Below, one piece after another: positions 25,622-35,162 of a stretch of 64,000 nucleotides of DNA. The notes under the pieces were generated by a model, which was not told the origin of the DNA, did no database searches, and saw only the letters and a list, made by a program, of their open reading frames with translations. Where the stretch lies: contig NZ_LGXZ01000010.1 of NCBI RefSeq assembly GCF_001238295.1, forward strand, positions 101,013 to 165,012. Direction: 5' to 3'. A program made the translations under genes and the position numbers. Source of the DNA: Ruegeria sp. 6PALISEP08. GTDB lineage: Bacteria; Pseudomonadota; Alphaproteobacteria; Rhodobacterales; Rhodobacteraceae. Positions within the stretch are counted from its first letter, which is position 1. Every line of letters starts with the position of its first letter.

Positions 25622-27550
25622 TTACGCGCTTGCCTTTTCTTTGGTCGCGGCTTTCGGCACTGGCCCACGCAGCTCTTCATAGTGGTCAAAGTTCAGCTTC
25701 ACCCAACCGGTTCCTCGCGTGGCACTGGCGAGCGTGCGATGCAGTTCATCCTCGGAAACGGCAGGAATCTGAGCATTGAAGATTTCCCAGCCTGATGCGT
25801 TGGGATTGCCTTCAAATCCCAGAACCTGCCCTTGTAGCGAGCTGATTGTTGGCACGAGATCGCCCACAAAATCGGATGGCAGGTGAATTTCAGCGGTCAG
25901 GATTGGTTGCAGGACCACCGGTTTGGCCTGAGGCAGCGCTTCGCGTACGGCATTCTTACCTGCGGTACGGAAGGCGTAATCCGAACTGTCCACGTTATGG
26001 TGTTTACCGTCGCTCAGGGTGACTTTCACATCGACCACGGGAAAGCCTTCGGGGCCTTGTTCCAGCGCGTCCTTGGCACCGTGTTCGACGGAGGGGATGT
26101 AGTTCTTGGGCACCGCACCGCCCTTGACCACCTCTTCGAACTGGAACCCCGATCCGCGCGGAAGAGGCGCAACCGAGATCACCACATCCGCGAACTGCCC
26201 GGCCCCACCGGATTGTTTGCGATGACGGTGGCGATACTCGACAGGTGTTCGAATGGTTTCGCGATAGGCGGTTTCGACCTGGTCCGCTTCGATCTCGATT
26301 CCAAAGTCCTGGGCCAGCTTGGCTGTCACCCGGCGCATATGTTGCGGCCCCTGTGATCCAAGGATCAAATGACCGCTCAGCTCGTCCTGCTGCAAGCGCA
26401 GGCCGGGGTCGATCTCGGCCAGACGGCTCATGGCGTTGGACAGGCGCACATCGTCCCGCTCATGCGCAGGTGAGACGATCTGCCGATGCGCGACCGGGTG
26501 TGAGGCCGCCCATTCCGGCAATTCCGTCGCTGAATTGCTATCGTAAATATAGCCAGGGTTAAGGTGATCGGATTTCACCGCCAGGCCAATCTGCCCAGCT
26601 TCCAGCGTGGCGATTTGGGTCTTGGCATCCAGCGTTGTCAGGTTTCCGACGGTCTCGCCCCCCAAAGCCTCGTGCGCTTTCACGCCATCCCCGAGGCCTC
26701 GCAAAACGACGATCTTTCCGATGTGCTTTTTGACGTCAGCAAAACCAGCAATGGCACGCGCACTGTCCGCGGCTTCGTCCCGCCCGGCTGCGATATTAAA
26801 CTCAGGTGCTTCGTGCCTCAGTGCTTTCATCAGGCGGGTCAATCCGTTGCCGTGGCTCGCGGCCCCCAGACACGCAGGAATCAACTGGTGATTTTGCAGG
26901 ACCTGCGCGGCCAGATCATAAACCTCGTCACTTGGCGGCTGTTTGTCTTCGATCAGCTGTTCCAACAGATGGTCGTCGAAATCAGACAGGGTTTCCAGCA
27001 GCTCGGTCCGGGCTTCCTGTTCGCGGTTTTCGACGGATTGAGGCAGTTCGATCAGGGCCGAGGGTTGGCCTTCCTGATACTTCCAGGCCCGTTCCGAAAT
27101 CAGATCGACCGCACCGATGATCGTGTCTCCTTCGCGGATCGGCACCTGACGCAGGGCGATGTGATGGGTGCAGTATGTTTGCAGGGCAGCGATAATGTCA
27201 CGGATACGGCCATTGGGGCTATCCATCCGGTTGATGAACAGAAAGCAGGGGATGCCTGCTTCTTCCGCCAGTCGCAAGTAAGGCGCACACAGAACGGCGG
27301 CATTGGGATCGGGGGGTACAACCACGACGGCCGCGTCCGAAATGGCCATTGCAGGCCCGACATAGGCCAGCGCATCGCCGCCCCCATCAACGTCGATCGC
27401 GCACCATGGCTCGTCCAAGTAAGAAAAACCGTGCAAGTGCACGGTTCCGGAAACATCGAATGTGGTGGGGCGCCCGTCGAGGCGGCTGATGGCCTCGACC
27501 AGGGTAGACTTGCCCGATTGGCTGGGCCCGAGGACGGTGAAAACGCGCAT
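25622..27550 (-). CDS. Divergent elongation factor G-like GTPase
   Basis: This 642-residue EF-G paralogue is shorter than FusA in this window (705 residues, 33% of the window's end region). It has a P-loop GPSQSGKST and a G4 motif FINRMD, domains III-V are present (RQSGGAGQFADVVISVAPLP-like and the EF-G C-terminal PTISSLQGQVLGFEGN region). The switch II motif DTPGH is replaced by VDGGGDALAYVG, so the usual catalytic histidine is missing, and switch I is shortened. Similar EF-G2 proteins have weak or no translocation activity. The function here is unknown. It is convergent with yejF with 24 bp between stops. Confidence 0.88.
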   Translation of the reverse strand: MRVFTVLGPSQSGKSTLVEAISRLDGRPTTFDVSGTVHLHGFSYLDEPWCAIDVDGGGDALAYVGPAMAISDAAVVVVPPDPNAAVLCAPYLRLAEEAGIPCFLFINRMDSPNGRIRDIIAALQTYCTHHIALRQVPIREGDTIIGAVDLISERAWKYQEGQPSALIELPQSVENREQEARTELLETLSDFDDHLLEQLIEDKQPPSDEVYDLAAQVLQNHQLIPACLGAASHGNGLTRLMKALRHEAPEFNIAAGRDEAADSARAIAGFADVKKHIGKIVVLRGLGDGVKAHEALGGETVGNLTTLDAKTQIATLEAGQIGLAVKSDHLNPGYIYDSNSATELPEWAASHPVAHRQIVSPAHERDDVRLSNAMSRLAEIDPGLRLQQDELSGHLILGSQGPQHMRRVTAKLAQDFGIEIEADQVETAYRETIRTPVEYRHRHRKQSGGAGQFADVVISVAPLPRGSGFQFEEVVKGGAVPKNYIPSVEHGAKDALEQGPEGFPVVDVKVTLSDGKHHNVDSSDYAFRTAGKNAVREALPQAKPVVLQPILTAEIHLPSDFVGDLVPTISSLQGQVLGFEGNPNASGWEIFNAQIPAVSEDELHRTLASATRGTGWVKLNFDHYEELRGPVPKAATKEKASA

Positions 27551-27760
27551 GAGTGTTGTCCCTCTTTCAGGTTGCAGAATGGCTGCACGAAAGGGACTGA
27601 CCGACGCGTTTGCGACGACAAGGATTGTCTGTATTTGCCCGCCTCAGGGTGCAGAGTGAAACTTCACCCTACAGCATGAGTGTGGGAAAAACCGCAGGCG
27701 CGCGTCAAGCCCCTGATGTGTTATGCGCGTCACGGGCCAAATGCTGCCCGCAGAAAAAGA
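27551..27760. other. Intergenic region between EF-G-like gene and hemN
   Basis: This 210-bp stretch contains an inverted repeat AGGGTG...CACCCT (27646-27671 region) with a GTGAAACTTCAC core. It lies upstream of the EF-G-like gene on its strand, so it may be part of that gene's promoter or leader. No RNA gene or ORF was supported. Confidence 0.4.
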
Positions 27761-29116
27761 TCAGATGGCCGAACTGTGCCCGGCTTTACTGAGGTCATAG
27801 GCATCAAAACTGCGAGCGATCATTCTAGTCAGCGCACGCGCTTCGGGCGGTACGAATAGCCCGTCTTCGGTGATCTGCAGTAGCCCGTCGAAAGACGCAT
27901 TGGCAGCGCGATACATCTCGTCCAGTTCAGTGGCAGATACATCGTGATCCCGCAGAATTTCCGCCGTGTTGATCTTGAAATCGCACATTAGCGCCTCAAT
28001 CAAGCGTGCACGCAGAATGTCCTGACCTTTGAACAGATGACCGCGTGAGGTTGAAAACTGCCCGTTGCGAATGGCTTTGGTATGGGCCGACGTAGCCGGC
28101 GCGTTCTGGGCGTAGCCTTGCGGGAAGCGCGAGATTGAGCTGGCTCCGACACCGATCAGAACGTCGGCCTGATCGTCGGTATAGCCCTGAAAGTTCCGCT
28201 TGAGACGGCCAGCATTCAACGCGTGGGTCAAGCCGTCATCCTGCGTGGCAAAGTGATCGATGCCGATCTCGGCATATTTGTCCCACAGGAATAAACGCCG
28301 GGCTGTTTCGAACAGTTCGAGCCGTTGTTCAGGCGTGGGCAGTGCGTCCGACGGGATCATCTGCTGGCGTTTGGCCATCCAGGGTACATGCGCATAGCCG
28401 TAAAGCGCCACGCGATCCGGGCTGAGCGACAGCAATTTCTGCACGCTTTCCGTCATGCGCGCTTTGGTCTGATGTGGCAATCCGTAGAGGATATCGGCAT
28501 TAAGGCTAGTGATGCCACGTTCGCGGATCATATCGATGGCGTCGCGTGTGGTGTCGTAGCTTTGAATGCGACCGATGGTTTTCTGGATTTCGTCGTCGAA
28601 ATCCTGCACTCCGATAGAGGCACGGTTCATACCCGCGTCGGCCAGCGCGTCCAGACGGGCCTCATCAATTTCGTTCGGGTCGATCTCGACCGAGAATTCG
28701 GCATCAGGCCCCATCGGCACAATACCAAGTATATGCTGAGCCAGTTCGCGCATCAGTTGCGCGTTCAGCAAGGTTGGCGTGCCGCCACCCCAGTGCAGAC
28801 GCGATAGCACCACACCCTCGGGCAAGCGTGCTGCAAGCAGATCCAGCTCGGCTTTCAGAACGTCCACATAGGCAATAACCGGGTTGTCGGTTTGCGTTCC
28901 CTGTGTCCGGCAAGCGCAAAACCAGCACAGCCTGCGGCAGAACGGAACATGGACGTATAGGGAAATGGCGCTGCCGGGTTTGATGCCCGAAATCCAGTCG
29001 CCAAACGTGTCCTCTCCCACATCGTTGCTAAAGTGGGGGGCGGTGGGGTAGCTTGTGTAACGTGGTACTTTCGCGTCAAAAAGTCCAAGCTTTGCCAATT
29101 GTGGTTTCACTGTCAT
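27761..29116 (-). CDS. hemN: Oxygen-independent coproporphyrinogen III oxidase
   Basis: This 451-residue radical-SAM enzyme has the cluster motif CRRLCWFCAC (C60, C64, C67) after LYVHVPF. HWGGGTPTLL, the GVQDFD segment and a C-terminal HemN domain follow. It converts coproporphyrinogen III to protoporphyrinogen IX without oxygen, feeding haem to the cbb3 oxidase and cytochromes nearby. AAGGG lies 7 nt before the ATG. It is divergent from fnrL with a 61-bp gap containing a perfect FNR box, consistent with FnrL control. Confidence 0.95.
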   Translation of the reverse strand: MTVKPQLAKLGLFDAKVPRYTSYPTAPHFSNDVGEDTFGDWISGIKPGSAISLYVHVPFCRRLCWFCACRTQGTQTDNPVIAYVDVLKAELDLLAARLPEGVVLSRLHWGGGTPTLLNAQLMRELAQHILGIVPMGPDAEFSVEIDPNEIDEARLDALADAGMNRASIGVQDFDDEIQKTIGRIQSYDTTRDAIDMIRERGITSLNADILYGLPHQTKARMTESVQKLLSLSPDRVALYGYAHVPWMAKRQQMIPSDALPTPEQRLELFETARRLFLWDKYAEIGIDHFATQDDGLTHALNAGRLKRNFQGYTDDQADVLIGVGASSISRFPQGYAQNAPATSAHTKAIRNGQFSTSRGHLFKGQDILRARLIEALMCDFKINTAEILRDHDVSATELDEMYRAANASFDGLLQITEDGLFVPPEARALTRMIARSFDAYDLSKAGHSSAI

Positions 29117-29151
29117 GGCGATACCCTTATGGGACAGCCAGCTTGGTTGCT

Positions 29152-29165
29152 TTGATGGAGATCAA
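29152..29165. promoter_or_regulatory. FNR box between hemN and fnrL
   Basis: TTGATGGAGATCAA is a perfect TTGAT-N4-ATCAA palindrome. It ends 12 bp before the fnrL ATG (29178) and its centre is 42 bp from the hemN start codon. The position suggests repression of fnrL by its own product, and regulation of hemN from an unusually close site. Confidence 0.9.
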
Positions 29166-29177
29166 GTGGGAACGCGC

Positions 29178-29921
29178 ATGACAGTAAAAGCACAGTTTGA
29201 TCACTCCAACTGCGAAGACTGCCCGATCCGACATCGAGCCGTCTGTGCCCGCTGTGATGCCGATGAGTTGGAAGAGCTTGAGAGCATTAAATATTACCGC
29301 AGTTTCGAGGCGGGTCAGACCATCATTTGGTGCGGCGATCAGATGAATTTTGTGGGCTCGGTTGTGGCCGGGATCGCGTCATTGACACAAACAATGGAAG
29401 ACGGCCGGACCCAGATGGTGGGTTTGCTGCTGCCCAGTGATTTTGTCGGCCGCCCCGGGCGAGAGGCAGCGCCCTATGATGTGCAGGCGACCACGGATGT
29501 CGTCATGTGCTGTTTCCGTAAGAAGCCGTTTGAAGAATTGATGGCAACAACACCGCATATCGCGCATCGCCTGTTGCAGATGACATTGGACGAGCTTGAC
29601 GCCGCCCGTGAATGGATGCTGGTGCTTGGACGCAAGACCGCGCGGGAGAAGATCGCCAGCCTGCTGTCGATTATCGCGCGTCGGGATGCGTCGATCAGCC
29701 AGAAAGGCCTGACGGGATCGATTGTGTTCGACCTGCCCCTGACCCGAGAGGCCATGGCGGATTACCTTGGTCTGACGCTTGAAACCGTCAGCCGTCAGAT
29801 CTCGGCCCTGAAAAAGGAAGGTGTGATTACGCTCGAAGGCAAGCGCCACGTAACAATTCCTGATCTGGGTCGTCTCATGGAAGAGGCTGGTGATGATTCG
29901 GATGGCGGCTTTCTGGTCTGA
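29178..29921 (+). CDS. fnrL: Crp/Fnr-family oxygen-sensing regulator FnrL
   Basis: This protein of 247 residues has N-terminal cluster cysteines in NCEDCPIRHRAVCARC (C12, C15, C23, C26) and a second site in VVMCCF (C111, C112), suited to a 4Fe-4S oxygen sensor. A cyclic-nucleotide-type beta barrel, dimer helix and helix-turn-helix with the FNR recognition helix ETVSRQISAL follow. It activates or represses genes at low oxygen. The ATG at 29178 is used; the upstream in-frame TTG/ATG at 29115 would run through the FNR box. Confidence 0.94.
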   Translation: MTVKAQFDHSNCEDCPIRHRAVCARCDADELEELESIKYYRSFEAGQTIIWCGDQMNFVGSVVAGIASLTQTMEDGRTQMVGLLLPSDFVGRPGREAAPYDVQATTDVVMCCFRKKPFEELMATTPHIAHRLLQMTLDELDAAREWMLVLGRKTAREKIASLLSIIARRDASISQKGLTGSIVFDLPLTREAMADYLGLTLETVSRQISALKKEGVITLEGKRHVTIPDLGRLMEEAGDDSDGGFLV

Positions 29922-29994
29922 TCCCTGTCCGTTGTGACGTGACACAGTTGCCGCGATCTTTCGATCCCGGCTTTGAAAAACTCAGGAGCTTGGC

Positions 29995-30249
29995 ATGGTT
30001 TTCAGTAGTGTTTTGGCAATGATTCTTATCGGCGCAATCGCCGGATGGCTGTCAGGTAAGATCATGGAAGGCCGCGGATTCGGCCTGCTGGGCAACATAA
30101 TCGTCGGAATCGTAGGCGCGTTCCTGGCAGGCATGATTTTTCCTGCACTTGGCTTTTCGGTGGCCGGAGGGATCTTTTCGTCGATCCTTTTCGCGACCTT
30201 GGGGGCGGTGATCCTGTTGTTTGTGATCGGCCTTATCCGCAAAGCATGA
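29995..30249 (+). CDS. GlsB/YeaQ/YmgE-family stress-response membrane protein
   Basis: This 84-residue protein is almost all hydrophobic, with three membrane segments. It carries the family pattern GAIAGWLSGKIMEGRGFGLLGNIIVGIVGA (shown in parts: GAIAGWLSGKI and GLLGNIIVGIVGA). Function is poorly defined; homologues are stress-induced small membrane proteins. CTCAGGAGCTTGGC precedes the ATG. A bidirectional terminator follows. Confidence 0.9.
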   Translation: MVFSSVLAMILIGAIAGWLSGKIMEGRGFGLLGNIIVGIVGAFLAGMIFPALGFSVAGGIFSSILFATLGAVILLFVIGLIRKA

Positions 30250-30251
30250 CG

Positions 30252-30285
30252 AAAGCCGCCGTCTTGGGCGGCTTTTGATTTTTTG
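30252..30285. terminator. Bidirectional Rho-independent terminator
   Basis: AAAGCCGCC (30252-30260) pairs with GGCGGCTTT (30267-30275), followed by TTGATTTTTT on the plus strand. It separates the convergent GlsB-like and universal stress protein genes. Confidence 0.85.
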
Positions 30286-30294
30286 AGTCCCAGT

Positions 30295-31134
30295 TCAGTG
30301 CGCGAGGAACACGGGGACGGATGACTGTTCCAGCATGTTACGGGTCGCACCGCCGAGTATGGCCTCGCGGAAGCGCGAATGACCGTAGGCGCCCATCACA
30401 ATCATATCCGATTCTGTGTCTGACGCATGACGGTTCAGTATGTCTGACACACGCGTCATGGTCTTGCTGAGCACATCGATCTCGCATTTGACCCCGTGAC
30501 GGGCCAACATCTGAGACAGCATCCCGCCTGGATCTGACCGGTCTGGCCCGTGGCGTGGCGGATCGATAACCACGATTCGGACCAGTTCAGCCTGTTTCAG
30601 GAAGGGCAGCGCGCGCCGTATGGCACACATTGCTTCAACGCTTTCATTCCAGGCGATCATCACATTGAGTGGTTCTTTCAGTGGCGGGGTGTCCTCTGGA
30701 ACCACCAGAACCGGGCAGTGTCCTTCAAACATTGCGGCTTCGATAATGGGTTCAGCTTCGGCCCCGCGATCCTTGCCGTAAGGGTGCGGCAAGACAACGA
30801 GGTCTGAAAAGCGCGCCCGATGCGCGACATGCCTGCCAATATCGGCTATCTGCGCCACGCCTTGTTCAGCGGACCAGCGAACGCCGGATTTGCCCAGAAA
30901 ATCCTGGGCAAATGTCAGCAACTCCTGCGCTTCGGCGTTGGCCCGCGCAAGTGTCTCTTGAACGATCAGAGCGTTGGCTCCGGCGTAATAGTAACCGGTT
31001 TGGCTGCGATCGACGCCAAGACACAGCGCCTCGGCATGGGCATCCTGCGATTCCGCCAGTGCGACCATCTGTGCGAGAGCAGCCGGTGCTGTCTGCGATT
31101 CGGTCATGACAGTGAGAAGAGATTTGTACGCCAT
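30295..31134 (-). CDS. Universal stress protein (tandem UspA)
   Basis: This 279-residue cytoplasmic protein has two UspA-like halves. The C-terminal half keeps the ATP-binding signature DMIVMGAYGHSRFREAILGG followed by ATRNML. The N-terminal half is degenerate. Such proteins next to cbb3 oxidase genes are usually induced at low oxygen. An FNR box lies 89 bp before the start codon, shared with the divergent ccoN. Confidence 0.88.
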   Translation of the reverse strand: MAYKSLLTVMTESQTAPAALAQMVALAESQDAHAEALCLGVDRSQTGYYYAGANALIVQETLARANAEAQELLTFAQDFLGKSGVRWSAEQGVAQIADIGRHVAHRARFSDLVVLPHPYGKDRGAEAEPIIEAAMFEGHCPVLVVPEDTPPLKEPLNVMIAWNESVEAMCAIRRALPFLKQAELVRIVVIDPPRHGPDRSDPGGMLSQMLARHGVKCEIDVLSKTMTRVSDILNRHASDTESDMIVMGAYGHSRFREAILGGATRNMLEQSSVPVFLAH

Positions 31135-31222
31135 ATTGACCTCTTGTTTCGGGCATTTGGTCTCATGTGACCAGTTGGCCTATTTCCTCTACAATGCGTG
31201 TCACAGAAAACGCAGAACTGTC

Positions 31223-31236
31223 TTGATACAGATCAA
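31223..31236. promoter_or_regulatory. FNR box between usp and ccoN
   Basis: TTGATACAGATCAA is a perfect TTGAT-N4-ATCAA palindrome. It lies 89 bp before the usp start and 99 bp before the ccoN start, so FnrL could activate both. Which promoter it serves directly is not clear from -10-like sequences. Confidence 0.9.
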
Positions 31237-31335
31237 AGCAGTAGTAGCCGCCGTGCTTCAGAACGGCAGCCAGTCAAATAGGTTTCGCGTGTAAAAAGAA
31301 TCAATAACGCGCGGAGCACGGCAAAGGGACGCAAT

Positions 31336-32943
31336 ATGTCGAATTACATCAAGCTGATCGTGCTTGGTCTGATCGCGCTATTCGCAGCGATCGGAACCAA
31401 CTATGCACGCGATTTGGCGTATCAGGTGCATGCGCTGCTGGTGATGATCATCGCCGGCGGCTTGTTCATCTGGACGCTTCGAAACACCGATGAGCCAGAT
31501 ATTCTTGTCGACCGTTCGGCGGAATACATGGATGACGTGATCCGCTATGGCGTGATCGCGACGGCCTTCTGGGGCGTGGTTGGATTTCTGGCAGGCACCT
31601 TCATCGCCTTCCAGCTGGCCTTTCCCGTGCTCAACTTCGAGTGGGCTCAAGGGTATTTGAATTTCGGACGTTTGCGGCCTTTGCACACATCGGCAGTGAT
31701 TTTTGCATTTGGCGGTAACGCGCTGATCGCAACCTCGTTCTACGTGGTGCAGCGCACCAGCGCCGCGCGCCTGTGGGGCGGTAACCTCGCATGGTTCGTG
31801 TTCTGGGGTTATCAGCTGTTCATCGTGCTGGCCGCAACAGGCTATGTCTTGGGCGGAACGCAGTCCAAGGAATATGCCGAGCCTGAATGGTATGTCGATC
31901 TGTGGCTAACCATCGTCTGGGTTGCCTATCTGGCGGTTTATCTGGGCACGATCATCAAACGGAAAGAACCCCATATCTATGTGGCCAACTGGTTCTATCT
32001 GGCGTTCATCGTCACCGTTGCGATGCTGCACCTGGTCAACAACATGACCATCCCCGTCAGCATCTGGGGTTCGAAGTCGGTTATCGTCTGGTCGGGCGTG
32101 CAAGACGCCATGATCCAGTGGTGGTACGGCCACAACGCTGTGGGCTTCTTCCTGACTGCGGGCTTCCTGGGCATGATGTATTACTTCATCCCGAAACAGG
32201 CCGAGCGTCCGGTCTTCTCGTACAAGCTGTCGATCATCCACTTCTGGGCGCTGATCTTCCTGTATATCTGGGCCGGTCCGCACCACCTGCACTATACCGC
32301 GCTGCCTGACTGGGCGTCGACGCTGGGCATGGTGTTCTCGATCATCCTGTGGATGCCGTCCTGGGGTGGCATGATCAACGGCCTGATGACCTTGTCGGGT
32401 GCATGGGACAAGCTGCGCACCGACCCTGTGATCCGGATGATGGTGATCTCGGTCGGCTTCTACGGCATGTCCACCTTTGAAGGTCCGATGATGTCGATCC
32501 GCGCTGTGAACAGCCTTTCCCACTACACCGACTGGACCATTGGTCACGTGCACTCAGGCGCGCTGGGCTGGAATGGCATGATCACCTTTGGTGCGCTGTA
32601 CTTCCTGGTGCCTGTTCTGTGGAAGCGCGAGCGTCTGTACTCGCTGCAGATGGTCAGCTGGCACTTCTGGCTCGCCACCATCGGCATCGTGCTCTATGCC
32701 GCGTCGATGTGGGTGACCGGCATCATGGAAGGTCTGATGTGGCGTGAAGTGGATGCCAACGGCTTCCTGGTGAACTCGTTCGCCGATACCGTGGCTGCCA
32801 AGTTCCCGATGTATGTGGTGCGTGCTCTGGGTGGCGTCCTGTTCGTCGCTGGTGCTGTGATCATGTGCTACAACCTGTGGATGACTGTGCGGAAAGCGCC
32901 GGCCAAAGAGGCCAGCCTGACCGTCGCGGTCCCGGCTGAATAA
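31336..32943 (+). CDS. ccoN: Cytochrome cbb3 oxidase subunit I
   Basis: This 535-residue, twelve-helix haem-copper oxidase core has histidine ligands in [43 protein letters not shown] and [13 protein letters not shown]. The conserved active-site tyrosine of the C family lies in the second-half helices. It holds the low-spin haem and the haem b3-CuB centre where oxygen is reduced with high affinity. AAAGGGAC precedes the ATG. It is first of ccoNOQP, with an FNR box upstream. Confidence 0.97.
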   Translation: MSNYIKLIVLGLIALFAAIGTNYARDLAYQVHALLVMIIAGGLFIWTLRNTDEPDILVDRSAEYMDDVIRYGVIATAFWGVVGFLAGTFIAFQLAFPVLNFEWAQGYLNFGRLRPLHTSAVIFAFGGNALIATSFYVVQRTSAARLWGGNLAWFVFWGYQLFIVLAATGYVLGGTQSKEYAEPEWYVDLWLTIVWVAYLAVYLGTIIKRKEPHIYVANWFYLAFIVTVAMLHLVNNMTIPVSIWGSKSVIVWSGVQDAMIQWWYGHNAVGFFLTAGFLGMMYYFIPKQAERPVFSYKLSIIHFWALIFLYIWAGPHHLHYTALPDWASTLGMVFSIILWMPSWGGMINGLMTLSGAWDKLRTDPVIRMMVISVGFYGMSTFEGPMMSIRAVNSLSHYTDWTIGHVHSGALGWNGMITFGALYFLVPVLWKRERLYSLQMVSWHFWLATIGIVLYAASMWVTGIMEGLMWREVDANGFLVNSFADTVAAKFPMYVVRALGGVLFVAGAVIMCYNLWMTVRKAPAKEASLTVAVPAE

Positions 32944-32957
32944 GGAGGGCCGGAGCA

Positions 32958-33686
32958 ATGGCAATTCTCGACAAACACAAGATCCTCGAGACCAACGCGA
33001 CCCTCCTGCTGGTCTTCAGCTTTCTGGTCGTGACTATTGGTGGCCTCGTGCAGATCACCCCACTGTTCTATCTTGAGAACACCATCGAAAAGGTGGAGGG
33101 CATGCGCCCTTACACCCCTCTCGAGATGGCTGGGCGTGATATCTATATCCGCGAAGGCTGCTATGTCTGCCACAGCCAGATGATCCGCCCGATGCGGGAC
33201 GAGGTCGAACGCTATGGTCACTACTCGCTGGCGGCGGAATCGATGTACGATCACCCGTTCCAGTGGGGATCAAAACGTACAGGACCGGATCTGGCGCGTG
33301 TCGGTGGCCGCTATTCGGATCAATGGCAGGTTGACCACCTGCGGGATCCGCAATCCGTGGTGCCGGAATCGGTGATGCCGAAATACGGTTTCCTTGAGCA
33401 TCGCAAAATTGACGGCAAATACATCGGTGATGTGATGGCCGCAAATGCTCTGGTCGGTACGCCTTATACCGAAGAGATGCTGGAGAATGCGCAAGCTGAC
33501 TTCCGCGCTCAGGCCGATCCGGACAGCGACTATGACGGTTTGCTGGAGCGCTATGGTGACAAGGTCAATGTGCGCAACTTTGACGGCCAGCCCGAGCTGA
33601 CCGAAGCTGATGCGCTGGTTGCTTATCTGCAGATGCTGGGCACGCTGGTCGACTTTTCGACCTTCACCCCGGACGCAAACCGCTAA
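32958..33686 (+). CDS. ccoO: Cytochrome cbb3 oxidase subunit II
   Basis: This 242-residue protein has an N-terminal membrane anchor ([18 protein letters not shown]) and one periplasmic mono-haem domain with CYVCH in [15 protein letters not shown] methionine ligand lies later ([13 protein letters not shown]). It passes electrons to CcoN. AAGGAGGGC lies between the ccoN stop and this ATG, a 14-bp gap. Confidence 0.96.
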   Translation: MAILDKHKILETNATLLLVFSFLVVTIGGLVQITPLFYLENTIEKVEGMRPYTPLEMAGRDIYIREGCYVCHSQMIRPMRDEVERYGHYSLAAESMYDHPFQWGSKRTGPDLARVGGRYSDQWQVDHLRDPQSVVPESVMPKYGFLEHRKIDGKYIGDVMAANALVGTPYTEEMLENAQADFRAQADPDSDYDGLLERYGDKVNVRNFDGQPELTEADALVAYLQMLGTLVDFSTFTPDANR

Positions 33687-33698
33687 AGGAGGATAGTG

Positions 33699-33884
33699 AT
33701 GGAAGAATACACAATTCTCAGGCAGTTCGCGGATAGCTGGATGCTGCTGTTGTTGTTCGCCTTCTTCGTTGGCATCGTCATCTGGGTTTTCCGTCCCGGT
33801 GCCAGCAAGGAATACAAGGACACTGCCAACATCCCCTTCCGGCATCAAGATAAACCCGCCACATCCAAGGAGGCGCGGCAATGA
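33699..33884 (+). CDS. ccoQ: Cytochrome cbb3 oxidase small subunit CcoQ
   Basis: This 61-residue protein has one membrane helix ([19 protein letters not shown]) followed by a short cytoplasmic tail with the typical [16 protein letters not shown]. It stabilises the assembled oxidase. The ATG at 33699 has AAAGGAGG upstream; the GTG directly before it is an in-frame but unlikely start. The stop overlaps the ccoP ATG (ATGA). Confidence 0.94.
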   Translation: MEEYTILRQFADSWMLLLLFAFFVGIVIWVFRPGASKEYKDTANIPFRHQDKPATSKEARQ

Positions 33885-34744
33885 GCAAGACACCTGAAAA
33901 ACAGCCGGGTGATCCGAACACAACCGGGCACAGCTGGGACGGGATCGAAGAGTTCGACAACCCGATGCCGCGCTGGTGGCTGTGGACATTCTATGTGACC
34001 ATTGTCTGGGGCGTGATCTACACGATCATGTATCCTGCATGGCCATTGGTGCAATCAGCAACCGCTGGCGTCATGGGGTGGTCTTCACGGGCACTGGTAC
34101 AGCAGGAGATGGTCGCGTTCGAAGAGGCAAATGCGCCCTGGAACGCCAAGTTGGTGGAAACACCGCTGGAAGACATCGCGAAGGACGCTGAACTTCAGCA
34201 ATATGCTGTGAACTCTGGTGGTGCCGTATTCCGCACCTGGTGCGCACAGTGCCACGGTTCCGGTGCACAGGGCGCGCCTGGTTTCCCGAACCTGCTGGAT
34301 GACGCATGGCTCTGGGGTGGTACGATGGAAGATATCGTCTACACTGTCAGCTATGGTATCCGGAACGAAGAAAGCGACGATGCGCGCTATTCCGAGATGC
34401 CTGCCTTCGGAGAAATCCTTGAGCATGATGAAATCACGCAGGTGGTGCAGTACGTCATGTCGCTGAGCAACGCTCAGACCGACGATGCAGCGGCGCAGGC
34501 GGGCAAGGTTGTCTTCGAAGACAATTGCGCTTCCTGCCATGGTGAGGAAGGCACAGGTGACATCTTCCAAGGTGCGCCGAACCTGACCGACGCCATCTGG
34601 CTTTATGGCGGCAGCGAAGAGGCTCTGACCGAAACAGTGACCAATAGCCGCTTTGGCGTCATGCCGAACTGGGATACTCGCCTGACCGAGGCGCAGATCC
34701 GTGCAGTATCCGCTTATGTCCACCAGTTGGGCGGTGGTCAGTAA
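33881..34744 (+). CDS. ccoP: Cytochrome cbb3 oxidase di-haem subunit III
   Basis: This 287-residue protein has a membrane segment ([20 protein letters not shown]) and two periplasmic c-type domains with haem sites CAQCH and CASCH. The N-terminal [10 protein letters not shown] motif is typical of CcoP. It accepts electrons from cytochrome c, such as the cytochrome cy at 19.2 kb. AAGGAGG precedes the ATG within ccoQ. Confidence 0.96.
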   Translation: MSKTPEKQPGDPNTTGHSWDGIEEFDNPMPRWWLWTFYVTIVWGVIYTIMYPAWPLVQSATAGVMGWSSRALVQQEMVAFEEANAPWNAKLVETPLEDIAKDAELQQYAVNSGGAVFRTWCAQCHGSGAQGAPGFPNLLDDAWLWGGTMEDIVYTVSYGIRNEESDDARYSEMPAFGEILEHDEITQVVQYVMSLSNAQTDDAAAQAGKVVFEDNCASCHGEEGTGDIFQGAPNLTDAIWLYGGSEEALTETVTNSRFGVMPNWDTRLTEAQIRAVSAYVHQLGGGQ

Positions 34745-34788
34745 GTTACAAAGAACACTTTCGGGCGGTTCGCTGCCCGAAGGCTGTG

Positions 34789-34834
34789 GCACCGGCTGTT
34801 CCATCTGTTCGCGCGTTTCCTGAACAGCCGGTGC
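34789..34834 (+). terminator. Probable transcription end structure after ccoP
   Basis: A 13-bp perfect inverted repeat with a 20-nt loop lies 44 bp after the ccoP stop codon. It could be a Rho-independent-like terminator or an RNA 3'-end stabiliser; the lack of a T-run keeps the call tentative. Confidence 0.45.
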
Positions 34835-35086
34835 TCACTTTCTACAAATTTCAATTATGCAGTCTTACAGGCTGGTGCTGCGTGGGCTGGGTCGCTGCGT
34901 TCAGATGACTAAGGTCTCATGCTGCGACAATTGGTCGGCATGTGGCGTGCGGCAGACGGGCAACTGGGCTGGTATCGCGACAAAAGCCGTTTTTCTGCTA
35001 AAATGAGTGAAAACCGGGCAAAATATGTCTGGTCCGACGCGCCTGAGATCGGCTGACTTGCGAAAGATGTTTGTTCGATGCGCGTT

Positions 35087-35100
35087 TTGACCCATGTCAA
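35087..35100. promoter_or_regulatory. Variant FNR box upstream of ccoG
   Basis: TTGACCCATGTCAA is a perfect TTGAC-N4-GTCAA palindrome, one base per half-site from the FNR consensus. It is 62 bp before the ccoG start codon, a plausible activator site for the ccoGHIS operon. Confidence 0.65.
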
Positions 35101-35162
35101 AGTTCGCTTGACCGTGATCTGGAACAAGACGCCTTCAGAAGACCCATTTGTGGAGCCAGCCA

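Larger units (their letters stand above)
34745..35162. other. Gene-free gap between ccoP and ccoG
   Basis: This 418-bp stretch holds two hairpins just after ccoP: TTCGGGC/GCCCGAA (34760-34781) and a 13-bp perfect stem GCACCGGCTGTTC/GAACAGCCGGTGC (34789-34801 with 34822-34834). Neither has a T-run. A variant FNR box (35087-35100) lies near the right end. Nothing else was recognised between 34835 and 35086. Confidence 0.6.

Noticed and set aside
26564..27679. 371-codon plus-strand frame opposite the EF-G-like gene
   Set aside because: It has a low-complexity composition and overlaps a clear family member on the other strand.
34835..35086. tRNA or small RNA gene between ccoP and ccoG
   Set aside because: No T-arm, cloverleaf or other RNA signature was found.
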